13,603 nucleotides of DNA from Hydrogenothermaceae bacterium (lineage in GTDB: Bacteria; Aquificota; Aquificia; Aquificales; Hydrogenothermaceae). Positions 6,282 through 13,603 of this stretch are shown in pieces; position 1 is the stretch's first letter, and each line of letters begins with the position of its first letter. The notes under the pieces were generated by a model that had not been told where the DNA came from, did no database searches, and saw nothing but the letters and a program-made list of their open reading frames with translations. The position numbers and the translations under genes were made by a program. The DNA is taken from NCBI GenBank assembly GCA_015490675.1, contig WFXI01000132.1, forward strand, positions 1 through 13,603. Reading direction: 5' to 3'.

Positions 6282-7601
6282 TTAGAATGGGAAATTAAAT
6301 GGAAGTTTCATTTTACCAGATTTTTTCATTTTTTTCATCATTTTCTTCATTTCTTTATATTGTTTTAATAATTTGTTCACATCCATAATAGTAGTTCCAC
6401 TACCTTTAGCTATTCTTCTTTTTCTACTTCCATTTATTATGTGAGGGTTTCGTCTTTCTTCTGGAGTCATTGAATTTATAATTGCTTCTATTTTTACAAG
6501 CTGTTTTTCATCTACTTTTAAATCTTTTATCTTGCTTCCGACTCCTGGAATCATTTTTAAAATGTTTTCTAATGGTCCTAGATTTCTAATCATTTGAAGT
6601 TGCTCTTTTAAATCTTCAAGGGTAAATTCTGCATTCATTACCCTTTTAGCCATAGCTTGAGCTTTATCTTCATCTATGGCTTTTTGCATTTTTTCTATTA
6701 AAGACTGAATATCTCCTAAACCTAAAATTCTTTGAGCTACTCTGTCTGGATGGAAAGGCTCAAAATCTTCTATTTTTTCACCAACACCAACAAATTTAAT
6801 TGGAACTCCTAAAACCTTTCTAACAGATAAAGCTATACCACCTTTTGCATCACCATCTAATTTTGTTAGGATTACTCCTGTTAATCCTACTCTATTGTGA
6901 TATTCTTCTGCTGTGTTTATTGCATCCTGACCTTGCATTGAGTCAGCAACATATAAAACTTCGTGAGGTTGGACTTTTTCTTTTATTTTTACAAGTTCAT
7001 CCATTAATTCTTCATCTATATGAAGTCTTCCAGCCGTATCTAAGATTAGATAGGCAAGTCCTGCATTTTTTGTTTTTTCAACAATTTTTTCTGTAAGTTT
7101 TATTGCATCTTTTTCTTCTTCATCTACAAAGCAAGGAACTCCTATTTTTTCAGCCAAAGTGCAAAGCTGTTTTGCTGCAGCAGGTCTTCTAACATCTGTT
7201 GAAGCGACACCTACTGTATATCCTTTTGACTTTAGATAGTTTGCAAGTTTACCAGCAGTTGTTGTTTTTCCTGTACCTTGAAGACCTACAAGCATTATAA
7301 TTGTTGGTGGTTTTTCAGCTTTTGCTAAAGGTGCTTCTTCACCAAGAATTTCAAGGAGTTCATCGTAAATTAGTTTTATTACTGTTTCTCCAGCATTTAA
7401 ACCTTTTATTACTTCTTGACCTAAGAGTTTTTCTTTAATATCTTTTAAAAACTGCTGAACAACTTCTATATTTACATCTGCTTCAATTAGTGCTCTTCTT
7501 ATATCTTTTAATGCTTCATCTATAGTTTTTTCATCTAATTTTTTTGCTCTTTTTAGTTTTTCAACAACAGATGAAAACTTTTCTGTTAAAAGTTCAAACA
7601 A
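6282..7601 (-). CDS. ffh: Signal recognition particle protein Ffh (SRP54)
   Basis: GTPase subunit of the signal recognition particle: binds SRP RNA and nascent signal sequences and delivers ribosomes to the receptor FtsY at the membrane. The 439 residues show the N helical bundle (1-90), the G domain with GLQGTGKTT (106-114), DTAGR (188-192) and TKLDGDAKGG (246-255), then the M domain (about 300-439). The M domain has the SRP-RNA-binding GSRKRRIAKGSG (391-402) and a Met/Lys-rich tail (418-431). The TTG start follows GAGGT by seven bases. It leads the ffh-rpsP-khpA operon and diverges from the M16 gene. Confidence 0.97.
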   Translation of the reverse strand: MFELLTEKFSSVVEKLKRAKKLDEKTIDEALKDIRRALIEADVNIEVVQQFLKDIKEKLLGQEVIKGLNAGETVIKLIYDELLEILGEEAPLAKAEKPPTIIMLVGLQGTGKTTTAGKLANYLKSKGYTVGVASTDVRRPAAAKQLCTLAEKIGVPCFVDEEEKDAIKLTEKIVEKTKNAGLAYLILDTAGRLHIDEELMDELVKIKEKVQPHEVLYVADSMQGQDAINTAEEYHNRVGLTGVILTKLDGDAKGGIALSVRKVLGVPIKFVGVGEKIEDFEPFHPDRVAQRILGLGDIQSLIEKMQKAIDEDKAQAMAKRVMNAEFTLEDLKEQLQMIRNLGPLENILKMIPGVGSKIKDLKVDEKQLVKIEAIINSMTPEERRNPHIINGSRKRRIAKGSGTTIMDVNKLLKQYKEMKKMMKKMKKSGKMKLPFNFPF

Positions 7602-7608
7602 CTTGATT

Positions 7609-7613
7609 ACCTC
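7609..7613 (-). promoter_or_regulatory. Ribosome binding site of ffh
   Basis: GAGGT on minus after an A-run, seven bases before the TTG at 7601. Confidence 0.7.
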
Positions 7614-7648
7614 TTTTTTTATTTTTTGTTTTATTTTATCATAAGCTT

Positions 7649-7654
7649 ATTATA
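7649..7654 (-). promoter_or_regulatory. Candidate -10 of the ffh-rpsP-khpA operon
   Basis: Exact TATAAT on minus, 47 bases upstream of the ffh start. No convincing -35 lies 16-18 bases further up, so the assignment rests on the hexamer and position alone. On plus, the same bases could also serve as a -10-like TATATT (7651-7656) for the divergent M16 gene. Confidence 0.35.
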
Positions 7655-7681
7655 TTTAGATTTTTAGGATTTACGGGTAAA

Positions 7682-8962
7682 ATGAAGTTAAAATTTTTTA
7701 TATTTTTTCTTTTATTTAGCTTTTACTTTGCAATTGCAGGAGGAAATAAAGTGATAAAACATATATTGCCAAACAAGGCAACTATACTTTACAAAGAAAC
7801 CTCAGGGAAAGGTATTATTTCAGGGGTTATTTTTATAAAAGGTGGGAGCATTGAAGACCCTGAAGGTAAAAAAGGGTTAAATCATCTGCTTTTTAGGATG
7901 CTTTTGAAAAAAACTAAAAACTTATCTGGACTTGAAATAAATAAAGTGTTTGAAGATAGTGGTGGTCATATTTCTGCATCTGGAGGAGAGGAATTTTCTA
8001 CTATTGAGTTTGCTTTAAAGGTTGAAGATTTTGAAAAAGGTATGGATGTTTTAAAAGAGGTTTTATATAATCCTGTTTTTGAAAAAGAAAAATTAAATCA
8101 AGAAATAAATAATACTATTGCACAAATTAACGCAAAAAAAGAGGAAGGTTTTTCTTATGCTCTAGATGAACTTAGGAAAGAAATCTATAAAAACACTCCA
8201 TATGAAACATCTCCTCTTGGAGTTCCGGAGGACTTAAAAAATATAAATATTAAAGATTTACAAAAAAGACATAAAGAAATTTTACAAGGTGGAAGATTTA
8301 TTATTTCAATAGTTGGAGATTTACCTTATAAAAAAGCAGAGCCTATTTTAAAAGAAGTTTTCGCAAAGTTAGAAAACAAAGAGTATAAATATCCAAAAGT
8401 TAATGTAAAAATTTCAAACTCTGGAAGCAAAGAAATAAAAAGAGAAGGAGCACAATCAACTATAGTTGTTGCTTATAATGCTCCAAAAGCCACAGAAAAA
8501 GGATATTTTGAATTTAAGGTTTTAAACTCTATTCTTGGTAACGGATTTACATCTAGATTGTTTCAAGAACTTAGAGAAAAAAGAGGATTAGCTTATGCTG
8601 TTGGTTCATTTTATCCTAGTAAGATAAATGTTGGAAATATGTTTGCATATATTGGAACTGCTCCTGAAAAAACAGAAAAATCTTTAAATGGAATTATTGA
8701 AGTTGTAAACAGTATAAAAAATGGAATAACAAGGGAAGAGCTAGAAATCGCTAAAGAAAAACTAATAGGACACTTTTTACTAGATAGCCAAACGAGAGAA
8801 AAACAAGCATTTTATTTAGGATTTTTTGAAACTATAGGACTAGGATATGAAACTTTTAATAAATATATTGAAAGAATACAGGCCGTAAAAGAAAAACAAG
8901 TTTTAAATGTTTACAATGAGTATATTCCTGAAGGATATTTTGCCGTTATAGTAAAACCATAA
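7682..8962 (+). CDS. Exported M16-family peptidase-like protein lacking the zinc motif
   Basis: M16 (pitrilysin/processing-peptidase) fold protein of 426 residues. A hydrophobic signal peptide (1-19, ending AIA before Gly20-Gly21) predicts export to the periplasm. The N-terminal half aligns with the M16 domain, but the H-x-x-E-H zinc site reads HLLFR (His68, Phe71, Arg72), so two of three motif ligands are gone. The C-terminal half keeps the Arg/Tyr substrate pair in ELREKRGLAYAVGSFYP (Arg301, Tyr305). This combination matches the non-zinc subunit of known two-gene M16B peptidases, so it probably needs a zinc-bearing partner encoded elsewhere; that is inference. The ATG start has only a weak, distant AGGA upstream. 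The stop overlaps the speE ribosome site, suggesting an operon. Confidence 0.85.
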   Translation: MKLKFFIFFLLFSFYFAIAGGNKVIKHILPNKATILYKETSGKGIISGVIFIKGGSIEDPEGKKGLNHLLFRMLLKKTKNLSGLEINKVFEDSGGHISASGGEEFSTIEFALKVEDFEKGMDVLKEVLYNPVFEKEKLNQEINNTIAQINAKKEEGFSYALDELRKEIYKNTPYETSPLGVPEDLKNINIKDLQKRHKEILQGGRFIISIVGDLPYKKAEPILKEVFAKLENKEYKYPKVNVKISNSGSKEIKREGAQSTIVVAYNAPKATEKGYFEFKVLNSILGNGFTSRLFQELREKRGLAYAVGSFYPSKINVGNMFAYIGTAPEKTEKSLNGIIEVVNSIKNGITREELEIAKEKLIGHFLLDSQTREKQAFYLGFFETIGLGYETFNKYIERIQAVKEKQVLNVYNEYIPEGYFAVIVKP

Positions 8963-8963
8963 A

Positions 8964-8968
8964 GGAGG
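8964..8968 (+). promoter_or_regulatory. Ribosome binding site of speE
   Basis: GGAGG immediately after the stop codon of the M16 gene, five bases before the TTG at 8974; it sets a TTG start. Confidence 0.85.
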
Positions 8969-8973
8969 ACAAA

Positions 8974-9801
8974 TTGGTCTGGTTTACAGAGTATCAAACT
9001 GAAAATGTAGGATTAACTATAAGAGCGAAAGAAGTTAAAACAATAAAATCTAAATATCAAGAAATTATAGTTTTAGATACTCAAGAGTTTGGAAAAGTTT
9101 TAGTTTTAGATGGAGCTATTCAAACAACAGAAAAAGATGAGTTTATGTATCACGAAATGTTAGTTCATCCTGCCTTAGTAAAGCATCCAAATCCACAAAG
9201 GGTCTTAATTATTGGTGGTGGAGATGGAGGAAGTGTTAGAGAAGCATTAAAGCATAAAACTGTTGAAGAAGTTCACTTATGTGAAATAGATGAAGAGGTA
9301 ATTTTTGTAAGTGAAAAATATTTTCCCTCAATAAGCTCAAAATTAAGAGACCCGAAAGTAAAAATATTTATTGAAGATGGAAACCATTTTTTAGAAGAAA
9401 GAAAAAATTACTATGATGTGATTATTATGGATTCTTCTGACCCTATAGGACCTGCAGAAGTTTTATTTCAAGAAAAATTTTATAAAAAGGTTAAAGAATC
9501 TTTAAAAGAAAATGGAATAATGGTTGCACAGACAGAATCACCATTTTTACAGGAAGAGTATTTCAAAAATGCAGTTAAGGAAATAAAAAAAGTATTTAAA
9601 TATGTAGGAATTTATACAGGATTTGTTCCAACATATCCTGCTGGAATGTGGAGTTATACAATAGCAAGTGATGATATTAATGTGTTAGAAAATGTAAATG
9701 AAGAAAAACTGGAAGAAATAGAAACAAGGTATTTAGACAAAGAACTTTATAAAAGTTTATTTGCAATTCCAAAATTTGTTAAAGAATTGGTAAATGAATA
9801 A
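8974..9801 (+). CDS. speE: Polyamine aminopropyltransferase (spermidine synthase family)
   Basis: Transfers an aminopropyl group from decarboxylated S-adenosylmethionine to a polyamine (putrescine, or agmatine/longer amines in some thermophiles). The 275 residues include YQEIIVLDT (28-36), the nucleotide-binding VLIIGGGDGGSVRE (77-90), acidic Glu104/Asp106 at the next strand, the catalytic-loop motif MDSSDPIGPAEVLF (152-165, Asp153 and Asp156) and YPAGMWSYTIAS (221-232). Length is standard. The TTG start follows a strong GGAGG. It comes 11 bases after the M16 gene and overlaps the MNT gene by 8 bases. Exact amine substrate cannot be told from sequence. Confidence 0.94.
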   Translation: MVWFTEYQTENVGLTIRAKEVKTIKSKYQEIIVLDTQEFGKVLVLDGAIQTTEKDEFMYHEMLVHPALVKHPNPQRVLIIGGGDGGSVREALKHKTVEEVHLCEIDEEVIFVSEKYFPSISSKLRDPKVKIFIEDGNHFLEERKNYYDVIIMDSSDPIGPAEVLFQEKFYKKVKESLKENGIMVAQTESPFLQEEYFKNAVKEIKKVFKYVGIYTGFVPTYPAGMWSYTIASDDINVLENVNEEKLEEIETRYLDKELYKSLFAIPKFVKELVNE

Positions 9802-10096
9802 GTTAAGGCTTTCTGAAGAGGAAATCAAAATAATAAAAGAAACTGCAAAGGAAGTTTTTGGAGAAAACACTAAGGTTTATATCTTTGGAAGTAGAGCAGA
9901 TTTAAATAAAAAAGGGGGAGATATAGATATTTATATAGAAACTCAAGATAAAACTTCTGTAAAAAAAGAACTAGAGTTTTTAGCAAAACTAGAACTAAAT
10001 GGAATTGAAAGAAAAGTTGATTTAATTGTAAAAGACCCTTATAAAAAAGAAAAGTCTATATTTAAAGAAGCAAAAACAAAGGGAGTTCTTATTTGA
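9794..10096 (+). CDS. mntA: MNT-type minimal nucleotidyltransferase (antitoxin of a HepT/MNT pair)
   Basis: A 100-residue minimal nucleotidyltransferase. The catalytic signature is clear: Gly32-Ser33-Arg34 in YIFGSRA, Asp43-x-Asp45 in GGDIDIYI, and a third Asp76 in KVDLIV. In studied pairs the MNT protein AMPylates a tyrosine of the HEPN toxin and neutralises it. The gene overlaps speE by 8 bases, lacks a strong ribosome site, and its TGA stop overlaps the TTG of the HepT-like gene (TTGA, 10093-10096), so expression probably depends on speE translation. The family fold is secure; the antitoxin role is inferred from motif and pairing. Confidence 0.9.
   Translation: MNKLRLSEEEIKIIKETAKEVFGENTKVYIFGSRADLNKKGGDIDIYIETQDKTSVKKELEFLAKLELNGIERKVDLIVKDPYKKEKSIFKEAKTKGVLI
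10081..10085 (+). promoter_or_regulatory. Ribosome binding site of hepT
   Basis: GGGAG inside the end of the MNT gene, seven bases before the TTG at 10093; it supports the TTG start that overlaps the MNT stop. Confidence 0.65.
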
Positions 10097-10548
10097 GTTT
10101 TATAAAAGAAAATCTTAATATAGCAAAATTACATCTAGATAGACTAAAAAAAGCTAAAAAAGAAATTATTGAGAATAATCTAGTAGACAATCTTGATATA
10201 GACAATTTTGAAACTGTGAAAACTATAGATACATTTGTTTATAGATTCATTAAGCTTCAGGACTACTTAGGACAAAAATTATTTAGAAGATTTTTAGATG
10301 AAATTGGTGAACTTGTAGAAAATATGAGCTTTTTAGATGTTTTAGATAAACTAGAAAGACTTGAAATTATTAATAATTATCAAAGGTGGATAGAGGCTAG
10401 GAAATTAAGAAATAAGTTAACCCATGAATATCCTGATGAGCTTGAAGAGATGAAAGAAGAACTAAAAGAAGCCTTAAATTTTGTTGAAGACTTTGAAACT
10501 ACTATCTCAAATATAGAAAGTTACTTAAAAAGAAAAGGTATTATTTAA
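10093..10548 (+). CDS. hepT: HepT-like HEPN-domain protein (toxin of a HepT/MNT pair)
   Basis: An all-helical 151-residue HEPN protein. It carries the R-x4-H-x-Y motif RNKLTHEY (Arg106, His111, Tyr113), the proposed RNase site of HepT toxins; the tyrosine is the residue AMPylated by MNT in the characterised cyanobacterial pair. The flanking helices are charged and amphipathic, and there is no signal peptide. The TTG start is translationally coupled to the MNT gene through a 4-base overlap with a GGGAG site. Because the motif is complete, an active toxin is more likely than the motif-poor HI0074-type substrate-binding partners. Toxicity is inferred. Confidence 0.85.
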   Translation: MSFIKENLNIAKLHLDRLKKAKKEIIENNLVDNLDIDNFETVKTIDTFVYRFIKLQDYLGQKLFRRFLDEIGELVENMSFLDVLDKLERLEIINNYQRWIEARKLRNKLTHEYPDELEEMKEELKEALNFVEDFETTISNIESYLKRKGII

Positions 10549-10554
10549 CAAACC

Positions 10555-10582
10555 TTGCCAAAAAGAGAAAACTTTTTATATT
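10555..10582 (+). promoter_or_regulatory. Candidate sigma-70 promoter for dnaG-rpoD
   Basis: TTGCCA (10555-10560), 16 bases, then TATATT (10577-10582): five of six matches to each consensus element. It lies in the 68 bp gap after hepT and would give a leader of about 30 bases before dnaG, making dnaG-rpoD at least partly independent of the speE-MNT-HepT transcript. The -35 bases recur as TTGCCAAA at 10588-10595. Confidence 0.55.
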
Positions 10583-10602
10583 TATATTTGCCAAATTTTT
10601 CT

Positions 10603-10608
10603 GGAGAT
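10603..10608 (+). promoter_or_regulatory. Ribosome binding site of dnaG
   Basis: GGAGAT eight bases before the TTG at 10617; it selects this start, which gives the expected primase N-terminus just before the zinc domain. Confidence 0.75.
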
Positions 10609-10616
10609 ACTAAAAC

Positions 10617-12257
10617 TTGGCTATACTGCCTGAAACTATTGAAGAAGTTAAATCTGTAGCTAATGTATATGATGTTATTTCGGAATATTTAGATTTAAAA
10701 AAAGTTGGAACTTCTTATAGTGCATTATGTCCCTTTCATTCTGAAAAAACTCCTTCTTTTTATGTATCTCCTCAAAAAAACATATGGAAATGTTTTGGAT
10801 GTGGAAAAAGTGGAAATGCTATAACATTTTTAGTTGAGTATGAAGGAATTAGCTATTCTCAAGCTATTATAAAATTAGCAGAAAAATATGGTATTCCTGT
10901 AAAATTCTCAGGAAAAGATAATTTCAAAGAAAAGTCAAAACTTTTATCAGTTTTAGAAAAAGTCGCAAAATTTTATAAAGAACAACTTAAAAACTATCCT
11001 AAACCAAGAAAATACTTACTTGATAGGGGAATAACCCCATCTACGATTGATAAATTTGATATTGGATACTCTCCAGAAGATGACAGTTTTATAAAGTTTA
11101 TAGAAAAAGAAAACATAGATAAAAAGCTACTTGTTGAAGCAGGCATAATTTCAAGTCAAGATAGTAAAAAGGACAAATTTACAGGAAGAATAATTTTCCC
11201 TATAAAAGACTTATCTGGTAGAGTTATAGCATTTGGAGGAAGGGTTATAGATGATAATAAATCTCCTAAATACTTAAACTCTCCAGAAACAAAGGTTTAC
11301 CATAAAAGTGAAGTATTATATGGACTTTATGAAGCAAAAGAATACATAAGAGAAGAAAATTTTGCAGTTATAGTAGAAGGTTATTTTGATGTTATATCTC
11401 CATATCAAGTAGGACTGAAAAATATAGTTGCATCTTTAGGAACTGCATTTACTCAAAAGCAGGCAAAACTTTTAAAAAAGTTCACAGATAAAGTTTATTT
11501 AATGTTTGATTCAGACAAAGCAGGAAAACAGGCAGTTATAAGAGCATCTAAAATATTTTTATCAGAAGGAATAGAAGTTTATTATGTTCCATTAGAAGAT
11601 AAAGACCCTGATTTGCTTGCAAAGAAGGGATACAAAGCACTTAAAGAAAAAGTTAAAGAAGGACAAAACTTTTTAGATTTTCTTATTAAAACTTTAAAAA
11701 ACACAGAAAGCAGAGAAAAAAGAGCAAGTTTACTAAAAATAATTTTAGATATTCTTTCTACAGCAAAAGACAAGATTTTAGTAAGTGAGTATATAAATCT
11801 ACTTTCTCAAGAGACAGGAATGCTAAAAGAGTTTTTAATTGAAGAAATGAAAAAATATCAAAATAACAAAATAAACCAACAGCAACAAGAAGAAATATAC
11901 ATTCAGAAAGATAAACTAACTACAAACGAAAAAATAATTTTAAAAGGGTTAATAACTCTAGACAGAGAGGAAGTATTAAATGTATTAAATAATTATGATA
12001 AAATTATATCTTCCGAATATTTTAATTATTTAATGGATGCAATTTTAAACAATGAACTTTCAGAAAAAGAATATGAAGAGATAAGTTCTTTTCAAACAAT
12101 ACCAATTACACTAGAAACCTTTGAAGATGCAGTTAACAGCCTTATAAAACTAAACAGAGAAAAACAACTTAAAGAAAAAACTATTATTTTTGAAAATAAT
12201 TCAGACGAAACTTTAATGGAAATTTATAAACTTAAAAAATCCATGATAGGAGGATAG
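10617..12257 (+). CDS. dnaG: DNA primase DnaG
   Basis: Synthesises RNA primers for chromosomal replication, working with the DnaB helicase. The 546 residues contain the N-terminal CHC2 zinc finger (Cys38, His41, Cys59, Cys62), the catalytic core from about 110 with GRIIFPIKDLSGRVIAFGGR (residues 190-209), and the TOPRIM domain with Glu254-GYFD258 and the metal-binding DSD at Asp298/Asp300. A Gln-rich linker (about 422-430) separates the core from a short helical C-terminal helicase-interaction region that I cannot align in detail. The protein is somewhat shorter than the roughly 580-600 residues of many primases. The TTG start is fixed by GGAGAT. It is followed three bases later by rpoD; the rpsU that often precedes dnaG is absent. 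Confidence 0.95.
   Translation: MAILPETIEEVKSVANVYDVISEYLDLKKVGTSYSALCPFHSEKTPSFYVSPQKNIWKCFGCGKSGNAITFLVEYEGISYSQAIIKLAEKYGIPVKFSGKDNFKEKSKLLSVLEKVAKFYKEQLKNYPKPRKYLLDRGITPSTIDKFDIGYSPEDDSFIKFIEKENIDKKLLVEAGIISSQDSKKDKFTGRIIFPIKDLSGRVIAFGGRVIDDNKSPKYLNSPETKVYHKSEVLYGLYEAKEYIREENFAVIVEGYFDVISPYQVGLKNIVASLGTAFTQKQAKLLKKFTDKVYLMFDSDKAGKQAVIRASKIFLSEGIEVYYVPLEDKDPDLLAKKGYKALKEKVKEGQNFLDFLIKTLKNTESREKRASLLKIILDILSTAKDKILVSEYINLLSQETGMLKEFLIEEMKKYQNNKINQQQQEEIYIQKDKLTTNEKIILKGLITLDREEVLNVLNNYDKIISSEYFNYLMDAILNNELSEKEYEEISSFQTIPITLETFEDAVNSLIKLNREKQLKEKTIIFENNSDETLMEIYKLKKSMIGG
12249..12253 (+). promoter_or_regulatory. Ribosome binding site of rpoD
   Basis: GGAGG within the last codons of dnaG, seven bases before the GTG at 12261. 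Three in-frame ATGs begin at 12267; the spacing favours GTG. Confidence 0.7.
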
Positions 12258-12260
12258 TCA

Positions 12261-13603
12261 GTGGCTATGATGATGCATGAAAGAGACGATGTTAGAAAAT
12301 TAATCATGATAGCAAGGGAAAAAGGTTATGTAACCTACAAAGAATTAAGCGAAATAATAGATGAAGATTTACTCTTATCAGATGAATTAGAAGACCTTAT
12401 AGAGTATCTCCACGATATAAATATAGAAGTTATAGAAGACAACAAGCCTGTTGAAGAGTTTGGAAAAGAAGAATCTGAAGAAACTGACTATCTTGGAATG
12501 GAATTTACCGATGATGTATGGGCTAAGACAGATGACCCTGTAAAGCTTTACTTAAAAGAAATGGGTAAAATTCCCCTTTTAACTAGAGATGAAGAAATTA
12601 GACTTGCAATGGAGATTGAAAGAGGTAGAAAAAAAGTCTTAAGAGGTTTACTTAGAACTTCATTCTTTATTGAGAAGATATTAGATGAGTGGGCAAAAAT
12701 TGCAGACGGAAAAATGAAAGTTAAAGATTTAATTAATATAGATACTTCTGATTATGAAAGTGAAGAAGAAGAAGTTGATGAAAATGCAGTAATAGATGAA
12801 CTTACAAGAGATTTTATAAACAAAGGTATTCAACTTGCAAAAATGTATAGAGATTTAAGAGATTTAGAACAAAAAATAATAGAAAATCCTGATGATGAAA
12901 GTCTAAAAAGAGAATTTTTAATTCAGCATGCAAAAACAAATAGATTTATCAAAAGTCTAAACATCAAATTCACAAAAATAGATAAAATAGCAGATGAATT
13001 AAGAGATTTATATAAACAACTAAAAACAAAAGAAAGAGATTACAGAAAAAGAATTAAAAGACTTGAAAAAATTGACCCTGATGTTGAAAAACTTTTAACT
13101 GCTGAATATGATGACAAACTTTTAAAGAAAATAGAAGAAAATGGACTTTCTTTTGGAAGATTTGAAATATTAAAAGCTGAAACTCTAAAACTTAGAGAAG
13201 AAATTAAAGAAATAAAAGAAAAAATAGGAACTGTTCCAGCAGATTTTGAATACGTAATGCAAATAATAAATGAAGGTAGGAAAGAAGTTAATGAAACAAA
13301 ACAACATATAGTTAAGTCTAACTTGAGATTGGTTGTTTCTATTGCTAAGAAATACACAAACAGAGGTTTACAATTTTTAGATTTAATTCAGGAAGGAAAC
13401 ATTGGTTTAATGAAAGCTGTTGATAAATTTGATTATAAGAAAGGTTATAAGTTTTCAACTTATGCAACCTGGTGGATTAGACAGGCTATAACAAGAGCAA
13501 TAGCAGACCAGGCTAGAACAATTAGAATACCTGTTCATATGATTGAAACTATTAACAAACTTGTTAGAGTAGCCCGTTCTATGGTGCAGGAACTTGGTAG
13601 AGA
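12261..13603 (+). CDS. rpoD: RNA polymerase principal sigma factor RpoD (3' end outside window)
   Basis: Primary sigma-70 factor directing RNA polymerase to housekeeping promoters. About 447 codons are present and the frame is open to the window edge. Region 1.1 (about residues 6-58: DVRKLIMIAREKGYVTYKEL) is followed by region 1.2 from Asp92 (DPVKLYLKEMGKIPLLTRDE), a long charged, coiled non-conserved insert (about 130-340), and region 2 from about 350 with NLRLVVSIAKKY, DLIQEGNIGLMKAVDKFDY and KFSTYATWWIRQAITRAIAD. The start of region 3 (RIPVHMIETINKL) is visible; region 4 is missing only because the window ends. GTG start three bases after dnaG, with the ribosome site inside dnaG, so the genes are co-transcribed. 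Confidence 0.96.
   Translation, partial: MAMMMHERDDVRKLIMIAREKGYVTYKELSEIIDEDLLLSDELEDLIEYLHDINIEVIEDNKPVEEFGKEESEETDYLGMEFTDDVWAKTDDPVKLYLKEMGKIPLLTRDEEIRLAMEIERGRKKVLRGLLRTSFFIEKILDEWAKIADGKMKVKDLINIDTSDYESEEEEVDENAVIDELTRDFINKGIQLAKMYRDLRDLEQKIIENPDDESLKREFLIQHAKTNRFIKSLNIKFTKIDKIADELRDLYKQLKTKERDYRKRIKRLEKIDPDVEKLLTAEYDDKLLKKIEENGLSFGRFEILKAETLKLREEIKEIKEKIGTVPADFEYVMQIINEGRKEVNETKQHIVKSNLRLVVSIAKKYTNRGLQFLDLIQEGNIGLMKAVDKFDYKKGYKFSTYATWWIRQAITRAIADQARTIRIPVHMIETINKLVRVARSMVQELGR

Noticed and set aside
6845..7096. Leu/His-rich open frame on plus inside ffh
   Set aside because: Antisense to the conserved G domain of Ffh; the composition is that of a reverse-frame artefact.
10549..10616. 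Terminator after hepT
   Set aside because: No hairpin with a T run is visible; the gap is better read as a promoter region, and readthrough into dnaG remains possible.
13040..13357. Open frame of 105 codons on minus inside rpoD
   Set aside because: It lies wholly within the well-conserved sigma factor frame, its product is a low-complexity Ser/Leu/Phe string, and it has no ribosome site. It is an antisense shadow of A/T-rich coding DNA.

Overview
The window looks like chromosomal DNA of a thermophilic, Gram-negative, low-GC bacterium, most likely an Aquificota member of the Sulfurihydrogenibium/Hydrogenothermaceae kind. This is inferred from A/T-rich coding DNA (about 30% GC on lines I counted) beside a strongly GC-rich 5S rRNA whose terminal helix is fully paired, an ADP-heptose epimerase pointing to an LPS outer membrane, a MNT/HepT pair, and heavy use of TTG starts. 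Genus-level placement is a guess from these traits; no comparison was run.

Layout. (1) 31-150: 5S rRNA on +, probably the tail of an rRNA operon. (2) 175-3086: a tight minus-strand operon, efp - accB - hldD-like epimerase - thrB. (3) 3179-5703: a two-gene plus-strand islet, tsaE and a full-length prokaryotic Argonaute, overlapping by one base and closed by a hairpin terminator. (4) 5734-7601: minus-strand ffh - rpsP - khpA, the first part of the common ffh-rpsP-KH-rimM-trmD-rplS cluster; the rest is not here. (5) 7682-10548: a plus-strand run of a secreted M16 peptidase-like protein with a degenerate zinc motif, speE, and an MNT nucleotidyltransferase / HepT HEPN pair joined by short overlaps. 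(6) 10617 to the end: dnaG and the 5' part of rpoD (primase and principal sigma factor), with their own candidate promoter. There is no gene-free stretch of more than about 300 bases; the longest gaps are 92 bp (efp/tsaE), 80 bp (ffh/M16) and 68 bp (hepT/dnaG).

Most genes are housekeeping: translation (efp, rpsP, tsaE, 5S), protein targeting (ffh), fatty acid, threonine, polyamine and LPS metabolism, replication and transcription initiation. Two accessory defence-type elements sit inside this setting. The Argonaute has an apparently intact D-E-D-H catalytic tetrad and a 5'-end-binding MID motif, is clearly A/T-richer than its neighbours, and is coupled to tsaE rather than to defence genes. 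The MNT/HepT toxin-antitoxin-like pair is translationally coupled to the end of speE and lies just upstream of dnaG-rpoD. Seven of the 15 protein genes start with TTG and one with GTG, each behind a recognisable ribosome binding site.
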